From NCBI RefSeq assembly GCF_025673445.1, contig NZ_JAOVQN010000007.1:1-64000 (forward strand): 64,000 nucleotides of DNA, in the 5' to 3' direction. Below are positions 24,241 to 33,040 of the stretch, piece by piece. Under the pieces are notes generated by a model. That model was not told where the DNA came from, searched no databases, and was given only the letters and a program-made list of their open reading frames with translations. Position 1 is the first letter of the stretch, and each line of letters starts with the position of its first letter. The translations under genes were made by a program, and so were the position numbers. This stretch comes from Ruegeria_B marisflavi. GTDB lineage: Bacteria; Pseudomonadota; Alphaproteobacteria; Rhodobacterales; Rhodobacteraceae.

Positions 24241-25614
24241 ATGTTCCTCTCCGTCTTCGACATGTTCAAAGTGGGCATCGGCCCGTCCTCGTCGCACACC
24301 ATGGGGCCGATGGTGGCCGCCGCGCGCTTCCTCGACATGATGCGCGCCTCGCCTTTTGCCTTCCACGGGGTCAAGGGCTCGCTGCACGGCTCGCTGGCCT
24401 TTACCGGTGTGGGTCACGCCACCGACCGCGCCACCATCCTCGGCCTCGCGGGTTTTGTCCCCGACAGCTATGACAACGACAAGGCCGAGGCGGCGCTGAC
24501 CGCGATCCACGCCACCCATACGGTAACGCCCGAGGGGCTGCCGGTGCTGGCCTTCGACCCCAGGCGCGACCTGATCTTCGACTATGACCACGCCCTGCCG
24601 GGCCATGCCAACGGCATGATCCTGATGGCCACCGACGCACAGGGCGACGTAATCCTGCGGCAAGTGTTCTATTCGGTCGGCGGCGGCTTTGTCCTGACCG
24701 AAGAGGAACTGGCCCAGGGCAAGGACAGCAATGACGGCCCGCCGGTCCCTTACCCGTTCAAATCCGCCGCCGAGATGTTGGAGATGGCGGCCGCCTCGGG
24801 CAAATCCATCGCGCAGATGAAACGCGCCAACGAGATCGCGCGTGGCTGCGAGGTCTCCTTCGCCAAGGGCACCGCGCGGCTCTGGGAAGTGATGAACAAC
24901 TGTATCGAACGCGGACTGGCCACCGACGGCATTCTGCCCGGTGGCCTCAATGTGCGCCGCCGCGCCAAAGGGATCCATGACGCTCTGGTGGCCGAACGCG
25001 GCATGAACCTGAACGCGCCGCACACGATCAACGACTGGATGAGCGTCTATGCCATGGCGGTGAACGAGGAAAACGCCGCCGGTGGCCAGGTGGTGACCGC
25101 CCCCACCAACGGCGCGGCGGGCACCCTGCCCGCGGTGCTGCGCTACTACCTCGACCACGTGCCGGGCGCCGCCCCCAGCCATGTCGAGGATTTCCTGCTG
25201 ACCGCTGCCGCCATTGGCGGGCTGGTCAAGTACAACGCCTCGATCTCGGGCGCCGAGGCCGGCTGCCAGGCCGAGGTCGGCAGCGCCGCCGCCATGGCGG
25301 CGGCAGGTCTCTGCGCGGTGATGGGCGGCACGCCCGAACAGGTGGAAAACGCGGCTGAGATCGCGCTGGAACATCATCTCGGCATGACCTGCGACCCGGT
25401 CAAGGGTCTGGTGCAGGTACCCTGTATCGAACGCAACGGGCTGGCCGCGATCAAGGCCGTGTCAGCCGCCAGCCTTGCCCTGCGCGGCGACGGCAAGCAT
25501 TTCGTGCCGCTCGACGCGGTGATCGAGACCATGCGCCAGACCGGCGCCGACATGCATGAGAAATACAAGGAAACCTCGCTGGGCGGGCTGGCAGTGAACG
25601 TGCCGAACTGCTGA
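24241..25614 (+). CDS. sdaA: L-serine ammonia-lyase (serine dehydratase)
   Basis: A single-chain iron-sulfur L-serine dehydratase of 457 residues that converts serine to pyruvate and ammonia. The N-terminal beta domain starts FDMFKVGIGPSSSHTMGP, the hallmark. The catalytic domain carries cluster cysteines in AGCQAEVGSAAA, MTCDPVKGLV and VPCIERNGL. The gene starts one base after the GST stop, so the two are co-translated; the GST might protect or service the oxygen-sensitive cluster, but that is speculation. Confidence 0.96.
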   Translation: MFLSVFDMFKVGIGPSSSHTMGPMVAAARFLDMMRASPFAFHGVKGSLHGSLAFTGVGHATDRATILGLAGFVPDSYDNDKAEAALTAIHATHTVTPEGLPVLAFDPRRDLIFDYDHALPGHANGMILMATDAQGDVILRQVFYSVGGGFVLTEEELAQGKDSNDGPPVPYPFKSAAEMLEMAAASGKSIAQMKRANEIARGCEVSFAKGTARLWEVMNNCIERGLATDGILPGGLNVRRRAKGIHDALVAERGMNLNAPHTINDWMSVYAMAVNEENAAGGQVVTAPTNGAAGTLPAVLRYYLDHVPGAAPSHVEDFLLTAAAIGGLVKYNASISGAEAGCQAEVGSAAAMAAAGLCAVMGGTPEQVENAAEIALEHHLGMTCDPVKGLVQVPCIERNGLAAIKAVSAASLALRGDGKHFVPLDAVIETMRQTGADMHEKYKETSLGGLAVNVPNC

Positions 25615-25682
25615 TGTCGGGTCAGCTCGCAACCGATTGGTACTGGTCTGCGGTCTGCGGCTTCGGCAACAGACCGTCCCGC

Positions 25683-26420
25683 TCAAACCCGCCGGTGACC
25701 TTGCACAGACTTGAGCCGAAGACCCAACGCCGAAATCGCCATCACACCCATAATCAGCGCCCAGAATGATGCGGGAATGGGTACCGGAGATATCGGCGGG
25801 TTCTTCAAAGGCTCCGGAAACTCGTTACTCTCGGTGAAAATCGGAGGTTCAATATCTCGCGTATTCACGATCGGTCCGCCGGAATCCGGTAGAATTGGTG
25901 TCGAAAACACCGCTCCGGTCGGCGTTGGAATTGGTCCGGCAGTGTTGCGGTTCGATGTAGGTCGCAGCGATGTCGGCAAGGGCGTGATCTGAGCGGCAAC
26001 CGGCAGGGGGGGCGAAAACGCCGGACCTTGCGCGTTCTGATTGACAATCGCCCAGTTCCCGCACGCCTCTAGCCGAACAAACGACCACCCGTTCATCGAC
26101 CATCCATGCGCAAGCTCCGGCTCGCCCAGATCGGCAACAGTATAGGTTCGGTACGCGACCGGCCGCCCCTTTTTCTGATAGGACATCATCGTGAAAACGT
26201 CGCCGTTCTCGACGACAAACGGCTGTGGGTCCGGGGCCGCGATCCGCGCAGCCGCCAACTCGGCGCGCTCAGCCTCGTTCAACTGACCGATAGCCCATTC
26301 CTGCGAGCAGGCACCCCTGCACGCGTTCGGACCTGCACCCGACCACCTCGGCAGCGGCGACGCAGTGGCGACCGTGGCCAAGAAGATCGTTGCGGAAAGG
26401 GAAACGTAAACGCGGTACAA
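25683..26420 (-). CDS. Secreted protein with a VPLPA-type C-terminal sorting tail
   Basis: A 245-residue protein with an N-terminal signal peptide (ending TVATASPLPRW), a Cys pair (NACRGACSQEW), a central domain (about 60-135) and a Pro/Thr/Asn-rich linker (about 140-210). The C-terminus reads PVPIPASFWALIMGVMAISA, then GLRLKS and basic residues: a short proline motif, a hydrophobic helix and a positive end. This is the architecture of VPLPA-CTERM/PEP-CTERM proteins handled by an exosortase. The only start in frame before the signal peptide is TTG 26420, so the start is uncertain. Function unknown. Confidence 0.6.
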   Translation of the reverse strand: MYRVYVSLSATIFLATVATASPLPRWSGAGPNACRGACSQEWAIGQLNEAERAELAAARIAAPDPQPFVVENGDVFTMMSYQKKGRPVAYRTYTVADLGEPELAHGWSMNGWSFVRLEACGNWAIVNQNAQGPAFSPPLPVAAQITPLPTSLRPTSNRNTAGPIPTPTGAVFSTPILPDSGGPIVNTRDIEPPIFTESNEFPEPLKNPPISPVPIPASFWALIMGVMAISALGLRLKSVQGHRRV

Positions 26421-26812
26421 CCTGGTAACCCCAAAACAAAAGAGACTGAAAGAACTTTACCGCATACCTACTCATTCGGTCGCGGCCAATACGTTGGAAA
26501 ATAGGGGCTATTGTTGCTGATAGAGCCCCAATGACCCGATTGAATTTCGTTTTTCTTCAAATTCGGGACATTCATTGCACATTCGGGGACTCACCCGCAC
26601 ACAAGGCTCCGCCATACCCGGAACAGAGCAGCGCACATCCCAAAACCGACCGGATCGGCATGACCTGCCAAAATCAGAAAGCGCTCACATTAACCTGCGA
26701 GCCAACCGCAGGTCCGCAAGACTTGTGGACGTCACGTCCTGGGTCATCCCCCACACGCGCGCGACGTTCGTGCACCCTTGTGTCCTGGCACAGGCGAAAC
26801 TAGCGTGGCGCA
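26421..26812. other. 392-base gap with no supported gene
   Basis: This stretch is less GC-rich than its surroundings (AATTTCGTTTTTCTTCAAAT near 26544). It holds a weak inverted repeat GGGGCTAT ... ATAGAGCCCC (26504-26529) with no T-run. Short open frames here lack ribosome sites or recognisable sequence. It presumably contains the promoters of the flanking divergent genes. Confidence 0.5.
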
Positions 26813-27727
26813 ATGACCGCTGACCGCCCCCTTCTCGGCATCTTCCTGATGCTTGGTTTCTGTGTGCTCGCCCCGATGGGCGATGCTCTGGCCAAACTTT
26901 TGGGCGGCACCATGCCCACCATGCAGCTTTTGCTTGTGCGCTTCAGTATACAAGCGGTGATCCTTATCCCGCTGGTCCAGGCCACCGGACGCCCCTGGCA
27001 ATTGCGCGGGCGGCTCCTGCGCCTGACTGCCCTGCGCACCCTGCTGCATATCGTGGGCATCTGGGCCATGTTCACCGCGCTGCAATACCTGCCGCTTGCC
27101 GATGCGGTTGCCATCGCCTTTGTCATGCCCTTCATCATGCTGTTGCTGGGCAAATACGTTCTGGGAGAGGAAGTCGGCCCGCGCCGCCTTGGCGCCTGTA
27201 TCGTGGGGTTCATCGGCACACTTCTGGTGATTCAGCCCAGCTTTGCCGAAGTCGGCCTCCCCGCCCTTCTGCCACTTGTCGTCGCCGTGGTCTTTGCCCT
27301 CTTCATGCTGGTCACAAGACAACTGGCCAAAGATACCGACCCGATCGCGCTTCAGGCGGTGTCGGGGGTCATGGCCAGTGTGATCCTCGCCCCGATCCTG
27401 CTGCTCGGTCATGCCACTGGGATCGAGGCGCTGACCTTTGTCGCGCCCTCGGGAGAAACGCTCTGGCTGCTCCTCTCCATCGGCGTGCTGGGCACGGCAG
27501 CACATCTCTTGATGACCTGGTCGTTGCGCTATGCGCCCTCGGCGACGCTGGCGCCGATGCAGTATCTGGAAATCCCGGTCGCCACCGCAATCGGTTGGCT
27601 AATCTTTCGCGACCTGCCCAACGGGCTGGCGGCGCTCGGCATCCTGATCACAATGGCCGCGGGCCTCTATGTCATCCTGCGCGAGCAGGCCACCGCCCGC
27701 AGCGCGGCGACAGGAACCAGCGGATAA
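26813..27727 (+). CDS. EamA/DMT-family permease
   Basis: A 304-residue membrane protein with ten predicted helices in two EamA repeats. It starts LGIFLMLGFCVLAPMGDALAK, with the first repeat ending SFAEVGLPALLPL and the second running AVSGVMASVILAPILLL to GLAALGILITMAAGLY. The pattern resembles the S-adenosylmethionine/metabolite-uptake type of DMT carriers, but the substrate is not known. Its last 56 bases overlap the end of the opposite-strand thiamine diphosphokinase gene. Confidence 0.85.
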   Translation: MTADRPLLGIFLMLGFCVLAPMGDALAKLLGGTMPTMQLLLVRFSIQAVILIPLVQATGRPWQLRGRLLRLTALRTLLHIVGIWAMFTALQYLPLADAVAIAFVMPFIMLLLGKYVLGEEVGPRRLGACIVGFIGTLLVIQPSFAEVGLPALLPLVVAVVFALFMLVTRQLAKDTDPIALQAVSGVMASVILAPILLLGHATGIEALTFVAPSGETLWLLLSIGVLGTAAHLLMTWSLRYAPSATLAPMQYLEIPVATAIGWLIFRDLPNGLAALGILITMAAGLYVILREQATARSAATGTSG

Positions 27728-28364
27728 CCCCGTCCAGCGCCCCGCGCGGCACCATCGCCAGCAACCCCGGCCCCGCCGCCTCGATCGCGATCGGCCCGGT
27801 CGCCCGGTTCGAGGTTCCGATCGGACCGTCGGGCGCCATCTGCAGGCCCGCCAACGGCCAGTGCAACCCCTCGGACCGGGCTGTCACCGGCGCCATTGGA
27901 AACACCGAGACCACATCACCCGGCACCAGATTCAGCTCCAGCCGCGGCGGCAGGTGAAAGATCGCCTCGACCGCACCGATCAGCACACAAGGGCGATCCG
28001 CATGCCGCACCAATGCGTTGAACGTCGCCAGCTGGTGATCCACCCGCGCGCCTAGAAAGCCCACCCCCAACACCAGCGGCGCCGTGACATGGCGCAGCGC
28101 CTTGTCGAAATCGGTGCTGTCTTGTTCCGGGACCTTGTGCAGCCGCTCCTCAGGAATATGCACCCGGTGCAGCGCCGGCAGACTGTCCATATCCCCGATC
28201 ACCGCATCGGGCATCCGCCCCTGCGCCAGCGCCGCCAGCACGCCACTATCGGCGGCGACCAGCGTTCTGGCGCGCTCAAGCGCCAGATCCAGGTCGCCAG
28301 CGCCGATCTCGCCGCCCCCTATCAGGGTTACCGGTTCCGAAGTATCAACAATCGGGGTATTCAT
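27672..28364 (-). CDS. thiN: Thiamine diphosphokinase
   Basis: Transfers pyrophosphate from ATP to thiamine to make thiamine diphosphate. A 230-residue protein with the family motifs: AADSG (about 38), DAVIGDMDSLP (about 53), EQDSTDFDKALRH (about 79) and GFLGARVDHQLATFNAL (about 101). The C-terminal beta sandwich ends GTSNRATGP...ARAG. The extreme C-terminus overlaps the convergent permease gene by 56 bases, so one of the two tails is probably unconstrained. Confidence 0.92.
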   Translation of the reverse strand: MNTPIVDTSEPVTLIGGGEIGAGDLDLALERARTLVAADSGVLAALAQGRMPDAVIGDMDSLPALHRVHIPEERLHKVPEQDSTDFDKALRHVTAPLVLGVGFLGARVDHQLATFNALVRHADRPCVLIGAVEAIFHLPPRLELNLVPGDVVSVFPMAPVTARSEGLHWPLAGLQMAPDGPIGTSNRATGPIAIEAAGPGLLAMVPRGALDGVIRWFLSPRCGRWPARAG

Positions 28365-28503
28365 GGCTGAATTGTCGCCCTTTCAGGAAGCAGGACATAT
28401 TGTAGTCACAAAATGATACGGTCATTTGCACAGAATCGGGCCGAAATTGACGCCCAAGGGATGGTAAACGCTTAGGCACAACTATGTAGAGGACGAGCAT
28501 CCC

Positions 28504-30522
28504 ATGGTACAGAACAACAAGGTCTTGACCGTCTCCTATGGGACGTTCTCCTGTACCCTCGAAGGGTTCGAGGATTCCTTCGATACGATGAAGGCCATTG
28601 CCGAGTACTTCCGGGACCTGGCCGCCGACGACCGCTATTTCGGCGCCGAACCGCCGCAACCCGATGCCGAGATGCTGGCGCGAATCGCCCAGCGCGAGAT
28701 CGCCCGCCAGGTCGAGGCGCGGCGCGACGCGACCGGCATTGTCCTGCGCGCAGCCGAACCCGCGACCGCTGCTGTCGCCCCTGCCGCTACCGCCGCCCCC
28801 GCCGCCGAACCCGCTCCTAAGGCCGAAGCCGAAGCGCTCGCCGAGCCGGTGAACGAAGAAGCACCTGTTGCGGAGACCGCAGCCGCCCCGGCGCCCGAAG
28901 CGGAAACCGCAGTGGAAGAGGCCCCCGCCGAGGAAATGGTCGAAGAGGTCGCAGCCGAAGAGCGCGCCGCCGAGCCGGTCGAAGCCGAGGCCGCCGATGC
29001 CGTTGAAGATGAAGCGGAGGAAAACGGCACGGCCGACATCCTGGCCAGCGTCGCCGCCCACGACATCGAAGAGGATGAGCCGCAGGACACCGCCAAGGAA
29101 GAGGCCGAAGTCGCCGAATGGGCCGAGCCCGAGACCTTCGAGTCCGAGCCGGTGGAGGCGGAGGCTTTCGAAGCCGAGCCGGTGGAACAGACCCCGCCTG
29201 CCGCCGATTCGATAGCCGCCAAGCTTCAGCGCATCCGCGCAGTAGTCTCGCGCAACGAACAGGCCGCCCGCAACGAAGAGGACTTCTCGGAAGACGAGCA
29301 CGCTGATGCCGTATCGGCCGAGGTCACCGTTTCCGAAGCAGTCGCGGATATCACCGCCGCGATTGAGGCGGATGACGAGTATGAAGAGTTCTATGACGAA
29401 GGCGAAGACGAAGACGAAGACGAGGCCGTAGTGCCCGCTGCTGCCATGACCGCCGACTGGGATACAGACGAGGAGGCGGCAGATGCGGACGACAGCGACG
29501 AACCCTTGGTCGCTCCGGCCCCAAGCGCGACCATCCGCGTGACCAAGATCAGACGCACCGAAATCGAGCAGCAGGAAGCCCGACTGCAACCCGAAAAGGC
29601 AGGATCGCTGTCTGCCGAGGACGAGGAAGACCTTCTGCGTGAGCTTGCTGCTGTCGAAGCCGAATATTTCTCGGACCGTGAAGAAGACGCGGACGAAGAG
29701 CGAGACGAGGACCAGGACACCGATGACCGCGCTTCGATCTTTGACGAGGCCGACGACGAAGACGACACCCCGTTCGGTGATGAAGAAGCCTCCATTTTCG
29801 GTGCCGATGACGCAGCAGACCTCACCGATCAGTTCGATGACGAGGATGACAACGCGGGCGAGGATGACATCTCGCGCCTGATGGCCCGCGCCGACGAGAA
29901 ACTCGGAGACCCCGAACTGTCGAGCAATCGCGAAACGTACTCGCAGATGCGCGGCGCCATCGCGGCAGCCCAGGCCGAGAAATCCGCTGGGGGTACATTT
30001 GGCACCCGCACCGACGATAACGAGTATCGCTCCGACCTGGCCGAGGTCGTTCGCCCGCGTCGTCCTGTGGCAACAGCGCAGACCCCGCGCGCCCGCGAGG
30101 ATGTGCGCCCGGCACCCTTGAAACTGGTGGCCGAACAGCGCATCGACACACCGCGCGCGGCCGCCTCGCGCGGCCCGGTCCTCCCCCGCCGCGTGGCCAG
30201 CCTGGTGTCCGAGGACGCCCCCGCCGCGGCGGTCGAAGGCAGCTTTGCCGAATTCGTCGCCGAAACCGGGGCCAGTGGATTGCACGAACTGCTTGAAGCG
30301 GCGGCCGCCTATATGTCCTTCGTCGAAAATCGCGACCACTTCTCGCGGCCACAGCTGATGAACAAGGTGCGCCAGCTCGACGATCAGGAGTTCAACCGCG
30401 AGGACGGCTTGCGCTCCTTCGGCCAACTCCTGCGCGAGGGCAAGCTGAAGAAAACCTCCAATGGCCTCTTCACTGCCTCAGGCCAGATCGGGTTCCGCCC
30501 CGACAAACGCGCCGCCGGATAA
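28504..30522 (+). CDS. Large acidic, mostly disordered protein of unknown function
   Basis: A 672-residue cytosolic protein. A folded-looking N-terminus (LTVSYGTFSCTLEGFEDSFD, MKAIAEYFRDLAADDRYFG, about 1-75) is followed by about 450 residues dominated by Glu, Asp, Ala and Pro (runs such as EDEDEDEAVV and REEDADEERDEDQD). A C-terminal domain (about 575-672: FVAETGASGLHELLEAAAAY, RPQLMNKVRQLDD, GLRSFGQLLREGKLKK) looks helical with a winged-helix-like end. I believe the ends are conserved among Rhodobacterales, but no function is known to me. AGAGGA lies 10 bases before ATG 28504, and a strong terminator follows, so it is monocistronic. Confidence 0.85.
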   Translation: MVQNNKVLTVSYGTFSCTLEGFEDSFDTMKAIAEYFRDLAADDRYFGAEPPQPDAEMLARIAQREIARQVEARRDATGIVLRAAEPATAAVAPAATAAPAAEPAPKAEAEALAEPVNEEAPVAETAAAPAPEAETAVEEAPAEEMVEEVAAEERAAEPVEAEAADAVEDEAEENGTADILASVAAHDIEEDEPQDTAKEEAEVAEWAEPETFESEPVEAEAFEAEPVEQTPPAADSIAAKLQRIRAVVSRNEQAARNEEDFSEDEHADAVSAEVTVSEAVADITAAIEADDEYEEFYDEGEDEDEDEAVVPAAAMTADWDTDEEAADADDSDEPLVAPAPSATIRVTKIRRTEIEQQEARLQPEKAGSLSAEDEEDLLRELAAVEAEYFSDREEDADEERDEDQDTDDRASIFDEADDEDDTPFGDEEASIFGADDAADLTDQFDDEDDNAGEDDISRLMARADEKLGDPELSSNRETYSQMRGAIAAAQAEKSAGGTFGTRTDDNEYRSDLAEVVRPRRPVATAQTPRAREDVRPAPLKLVAEQRIDTPRAAASRGPVLPRRVASLVSEDAPAAAVEGSFAEFVAETGASGLHELLEAAAAYMSFVENRDHFSRPQLMNKVRQLDDQEFNREDGLRSFGQLLREGKLKKTSNGLFTASGQIGFRPDKRAAG

Positions 30523-30542
30523 TCGAACCGGCAGAAATGCAA

Positions 30543-30568
30543 AACGGCGCCCGTCAGGCGCCGTTTTT
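30543..30568 (+). terminator. Intrinsic terminator after the acidic protein
   Basis: AACGGCGCC CGTCA GGCGCCGTT is a perfect 9-bp stem followed by TTT, 20 bases past the stop. Confidence 0.9.
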
Positions 30569-30626
30569 CTTTGCGCCATCACCGCGGCGCTATCATCTCC
30601 TTTGCGGAAACGCCGCAGCAACAGCC

Positions 30627-31022
30627 TTATTCGTCAACATCGTCCACATCCGCCTGCCCGGCGAGCGCCCGGCGCACATGGCTCCAGCTCAGGCCGACCC
30701 CCAGCACGACCGACAGCGCCAGGATGCCCAGCCAGACATTCGCGGTGTTGTTGTCCAGATGCAGCAGGCCGAAATCGAACAGCACCCACAACAGCGACGC
30801 CACCAGCGACAGCACCAGCGCCATGCCAAATGGCCCGATCGACCGCAACGTGGCGCGGATATAGATGATGTACCCGATCGACAGAACCAATCCCATGAAC
30901 ACGGCCACCGAAAGATGGGTCTGATAATGTTCATACGTCCAATGCACGAAGTTGAGTTCCGTCGGGTTGTAGGTCAGCGCCAACAACGCGAAGGCAAAGA
31001 ACCACCTCAGGAAAACGCCCAT
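30627..31022 (-). CDS. Small membrane protein (DUF6524-like)
   Basis: A 131-residue protein with four hydrophobic segments (FLRWFFAFALLALTY, HLSVAVFMGLVLSIGYIIYI, MALVLSLVASLLWVLFDFGL, WLGILALSVVLGVGLSW) and an acidic C-terminus (GQADVDDVDE). The TYNPTELNFVHW segment after helix 1 is distinctive. It resembles an uncharacterised alphaproteobacterial family; the family number is from memory. Divergent from purA. Confidence 0.7.
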   Translation of the reverse strand: MGVFLRWFFAFALLALTYNPTELNFVHWTYEHYQTHLSVAVFMGLVLSIGYIIYIRATLRSIGPFGMALVLSLVASLLWVLFDFGLLHLDNNTANVWLGILALSVVLGVGLSWSHVRRALAGQADVDDVDE

Positions 31023-31181
31023 ATGTCCATACCGCCTTCTTCTTTTTTTACCGCAGAAAATCGCTCAAACGCACGAATCTGTCCAGTGTTTCAGATCACA
31101 TGCGTCGAAATTGCGGTTTCCCTGTCGCGCGCGCATCGGTATATGGGCGCGGGTTTGTAACACCAAGCAAAAGGACCGGAT

Positions 31182-32474
31182 ATGGCCAACGTCGTCGTTG
31201 TCGGCGCCCAGTGGGGCGACGAAGGTAAAGGCAAGATCGTGGATTGGCTCAGCGAGCGCGCCGATGTGATCGCGCGCTTTCAGGGCGGCCACAATGCCGG
31301 CCATACGCTGGTGATCGACGGCCAGGTCTACAAGCTACACGCGCTGCCCTCGGGCGTGGTGCGCGGCGGCAAGCTATCGGTCATCGGCAACGGCGTGGTT
31401 CTGGATCCCTGGCATCTGGTCAAGGAGATCGCCACCATCCGCGATCAGGGCATCGAGATCACCCCCGAAACCCTGATGATCGCCGAGAATACGCCGCTGA
31501 TTCTGCCCTTCCACGGCGAGCTTGACCGCGCCCGCGAAAATCAGAATTCGGTGGCCAAGATCGGTACCACCGGGCGCGGCATCGGCCCCGCTTACGAGGA
31601 CAAGGTTGGCCGCCGCGTGATCCGCGTCGCCGATCTGGCCGATGCCGCAACGCTGGAACTGCGCGTCGACCGGGCGCTGGTACACCACAACGCGCTGCGC
31701 TCGGGTCTGGGTCTGGGCTCGATCGACCGCGACGCGCTGCTGGCCGCACTGCGCGAGATCGCACCGCAGATCCTGCCCTTTGCCGCCCCGGTCTGGAAGG
31801 TGCTGAACGAGAAACGCAAGGCTGGCAAGCGGATCCTGTTCGAAGGGGCGCAGGGCGCGCTTCTGGATATTGACTTTGGCACCTATCCCTTTGTCACCTC
31901 CTCGAACGTGATCGCAGGTCAGGCCGCAACCGGCGTCGGCATCGGCCCCGGCGCGATCAACTATGTGCTGGGCATCGTCAAGGCCTATACCACCCGGGTC
32001 GGCGAAGGCCCTTTCCCGACCGAGCTGCATGACGACGATGGCGAGCGTCTGGGGACCCGTGGCCATGAATTCGGCACCACCACCGGGCGCAAGCGGCGCT
32101 GCGGCTGGTTCGATGCCGCGCTCCTGCGCCAGACCTGCGCCACCAGCGGCATCAACGGCATCGCGCTGACCAAGCTTGACGTGCTCGACGGGTTCGAGAC
32201 GCTGAAAATCTGCGTCGGCTACGATCTGGACGGCACCCGGCTCGATTACCTGCCCACCGCCGCCGACCAACAGGCGCGCTGCACGCCCATCTACGAGGAA
32301 ATGCCCGGCTGGTCCGAATCCACCGAAGGCGCCCGCAGCTGGGCCGACCTGCCCGCCAATGCGATCAAATATGTCCGCCGCGTCGAGGAACTGATCGACT
32401 GCCCGGTCGCCATGGTCTCGACCAGCCCGGAGCGGGAGGACACCATCCTGGTGACCGACCCGTTCGCCGACTGA
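31182..32474 (+). CDS. purA: Adenylosuccinate synthetase
   Basis: Converts IMP, aspartate and GTP to adenylosuccinate, the committed step to AMP. A 430-residue protein, normal length. Motifs: GDEGKGKIVDWL (about 12), GHNAGHT (about 40), GTTGRGIGPAYEDK (about 128) and TTTGRKRRCGW (about 302). AAGGA lies upstream of ATG 31182. The stop overlaps the DUF2842 start. Confidence 0.97.
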   Translation: MANVVVVGAQWGDEGKGKIVDWLSERADVIARFQGGHNAGHTLVIDGQVYKLHALPSGVVRGGKLSVIGNGVVLDPWHLVKEIATIRDQGIEITPETLMIAENTPLILPFHGELDRARENQNSVAKIGTTGRGIGPAYEDKVGRRVIRVADLADAATLELRVDRALVHHNALRSGLGLGSIDRDALLAALREIAPQILPFAAPVWKVLNEKRKAGKRILFEGAQGALLDIDFGTYPFVTSSNVIAGQAATGVGIGPGAINYVLGIVKAYTTRVGEGPFPTELHDDDGERLGTRGHEFGTTTGRKRRCGWFDAALLRQTCATSGINGIALTKLDVLDGFETLKICVGYDLDGTRLDYLPTAADQQARCTPIYEEMPGWSESTEGARSWADLPANAIKYVRRVEELIDCPVAMVSTSPEREDTILVTDPFAD

Positions 32475-32707
32475 TGGCGCTGAGTTACAAGGCCCGCCGC
32501 CGCTGGGCACTGGTGATTCTGCTCGTGGGGCTGCCGCTCTACGTGGTGGTGGCGGTGACCCTGACCGACTGGTTGCGCGCCCGGTTCGATGGGCTGCCGA
32601 TGCTGGTGGAACTGGCGGTGTTCGTGGGTCTCGGCATCCTTTGGGCGCTGCCGTTCAAGGCCGTGTTTCGCGGGATCGGTCAGGCCGACCCCGACGACAA
32701 GGGCTGA
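32474..32707 (+). CDS. DUF2842 small membrane protein
   Basis: A 77-residue protein with two membrane helices (WALVILLVGLPLYVVVAV and LVELAVFVGLGILWALPF) and the end FKAVFRGIGQADPD, characteristic of the alphaproteobacterial DUF2842 family. One-base overlap with purA (TGATG) indicates coupling. Function unknown. Confidence 0.8.
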   Translation: MALSYKARRRWALVILLVGLPLYVVVAVTLTDWLRARFDGLPMLVELAVFVGLGILWALPFKAVFRGIGQADPDDKG

Positions 32708-33040
32708 TCACTCGGCCAGCCGCACCGGCTGGCCATGCGGCGTCGACAGATAGGCGTGTTCCCAGGCCGCGCGCATCCGCGCGCGCTCCTCGGGCGCGGC
32801 TTCTCCCTCCTCGCTCAAGAGCGTCTCCAACGTCTCTAGCCAGGCGTTGAAGTAATCCTCGCCCCCGTCCAGGTCGCGCGACACTCCATGTTGCGCCAGC
32901 ATGGCCGAGAAGCGGTCGACCCACTCGGCCCAGGTGAACCGTCCGGCCTCGTTCAGATGCACCGTCAGGGCAAAGACCTGCGCATGCCAGGGCTCGGCAA
33001 AGACCGGCTCGGGCGCGGCGATATCGGGGCACTCGCTCAT
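32708..33040 (-). CDS. Nitrile hydratase accessory protein (beta-subunit-like activator)
   Basis: A 110-residue protein of the nitrile hydratase accessory family, whose cobalt-type members (p14K/NhlE) carry the alpha subunit through a subunit swap that inserts cobalt. Visible pattern: EPVFAEPWHAQVFALTVHLN, FTWAEWVDRFSAML, GGEDYFNAWLETLETLL, which parallels the beta subunit's N-terminal half. Start ATG 33040 overlaps the beta-subunit stop as ATGA. Confidence 0.88.
   Translation of the reverse strand: MSECPDIAAPEPVFAEPWHAQVFALTVHLNEAGRFTWAEWVDRFSAMLAQHGVSRDLDGGEDYFNAWLETLETLLSEEGEAAPEERARMRAAWEHAYLSTPHGQPVRLAE

Noticed and set aside
26269..26475. Frameshift between an ATG frame at 26475 and the secreted protein
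   Set aside because: The ATG frame does not give a better signal peptide join, and the TTG-initiated frame already encodes a full signal peptide; no evidence of a disrupted gene.
26531..26803. Short open frames in the gap before the DMT permease
   Set aside because: They lack ribosome sites and look random in composition.
28345..30426. A 693-codon open frame antisense to the acidic protein gene
   Set aside because: It arises because Glu/Asp-rich codons read backwards give Phe/Leu/Val codons without stops; its translation is low-complexity and no ribosome site is present.
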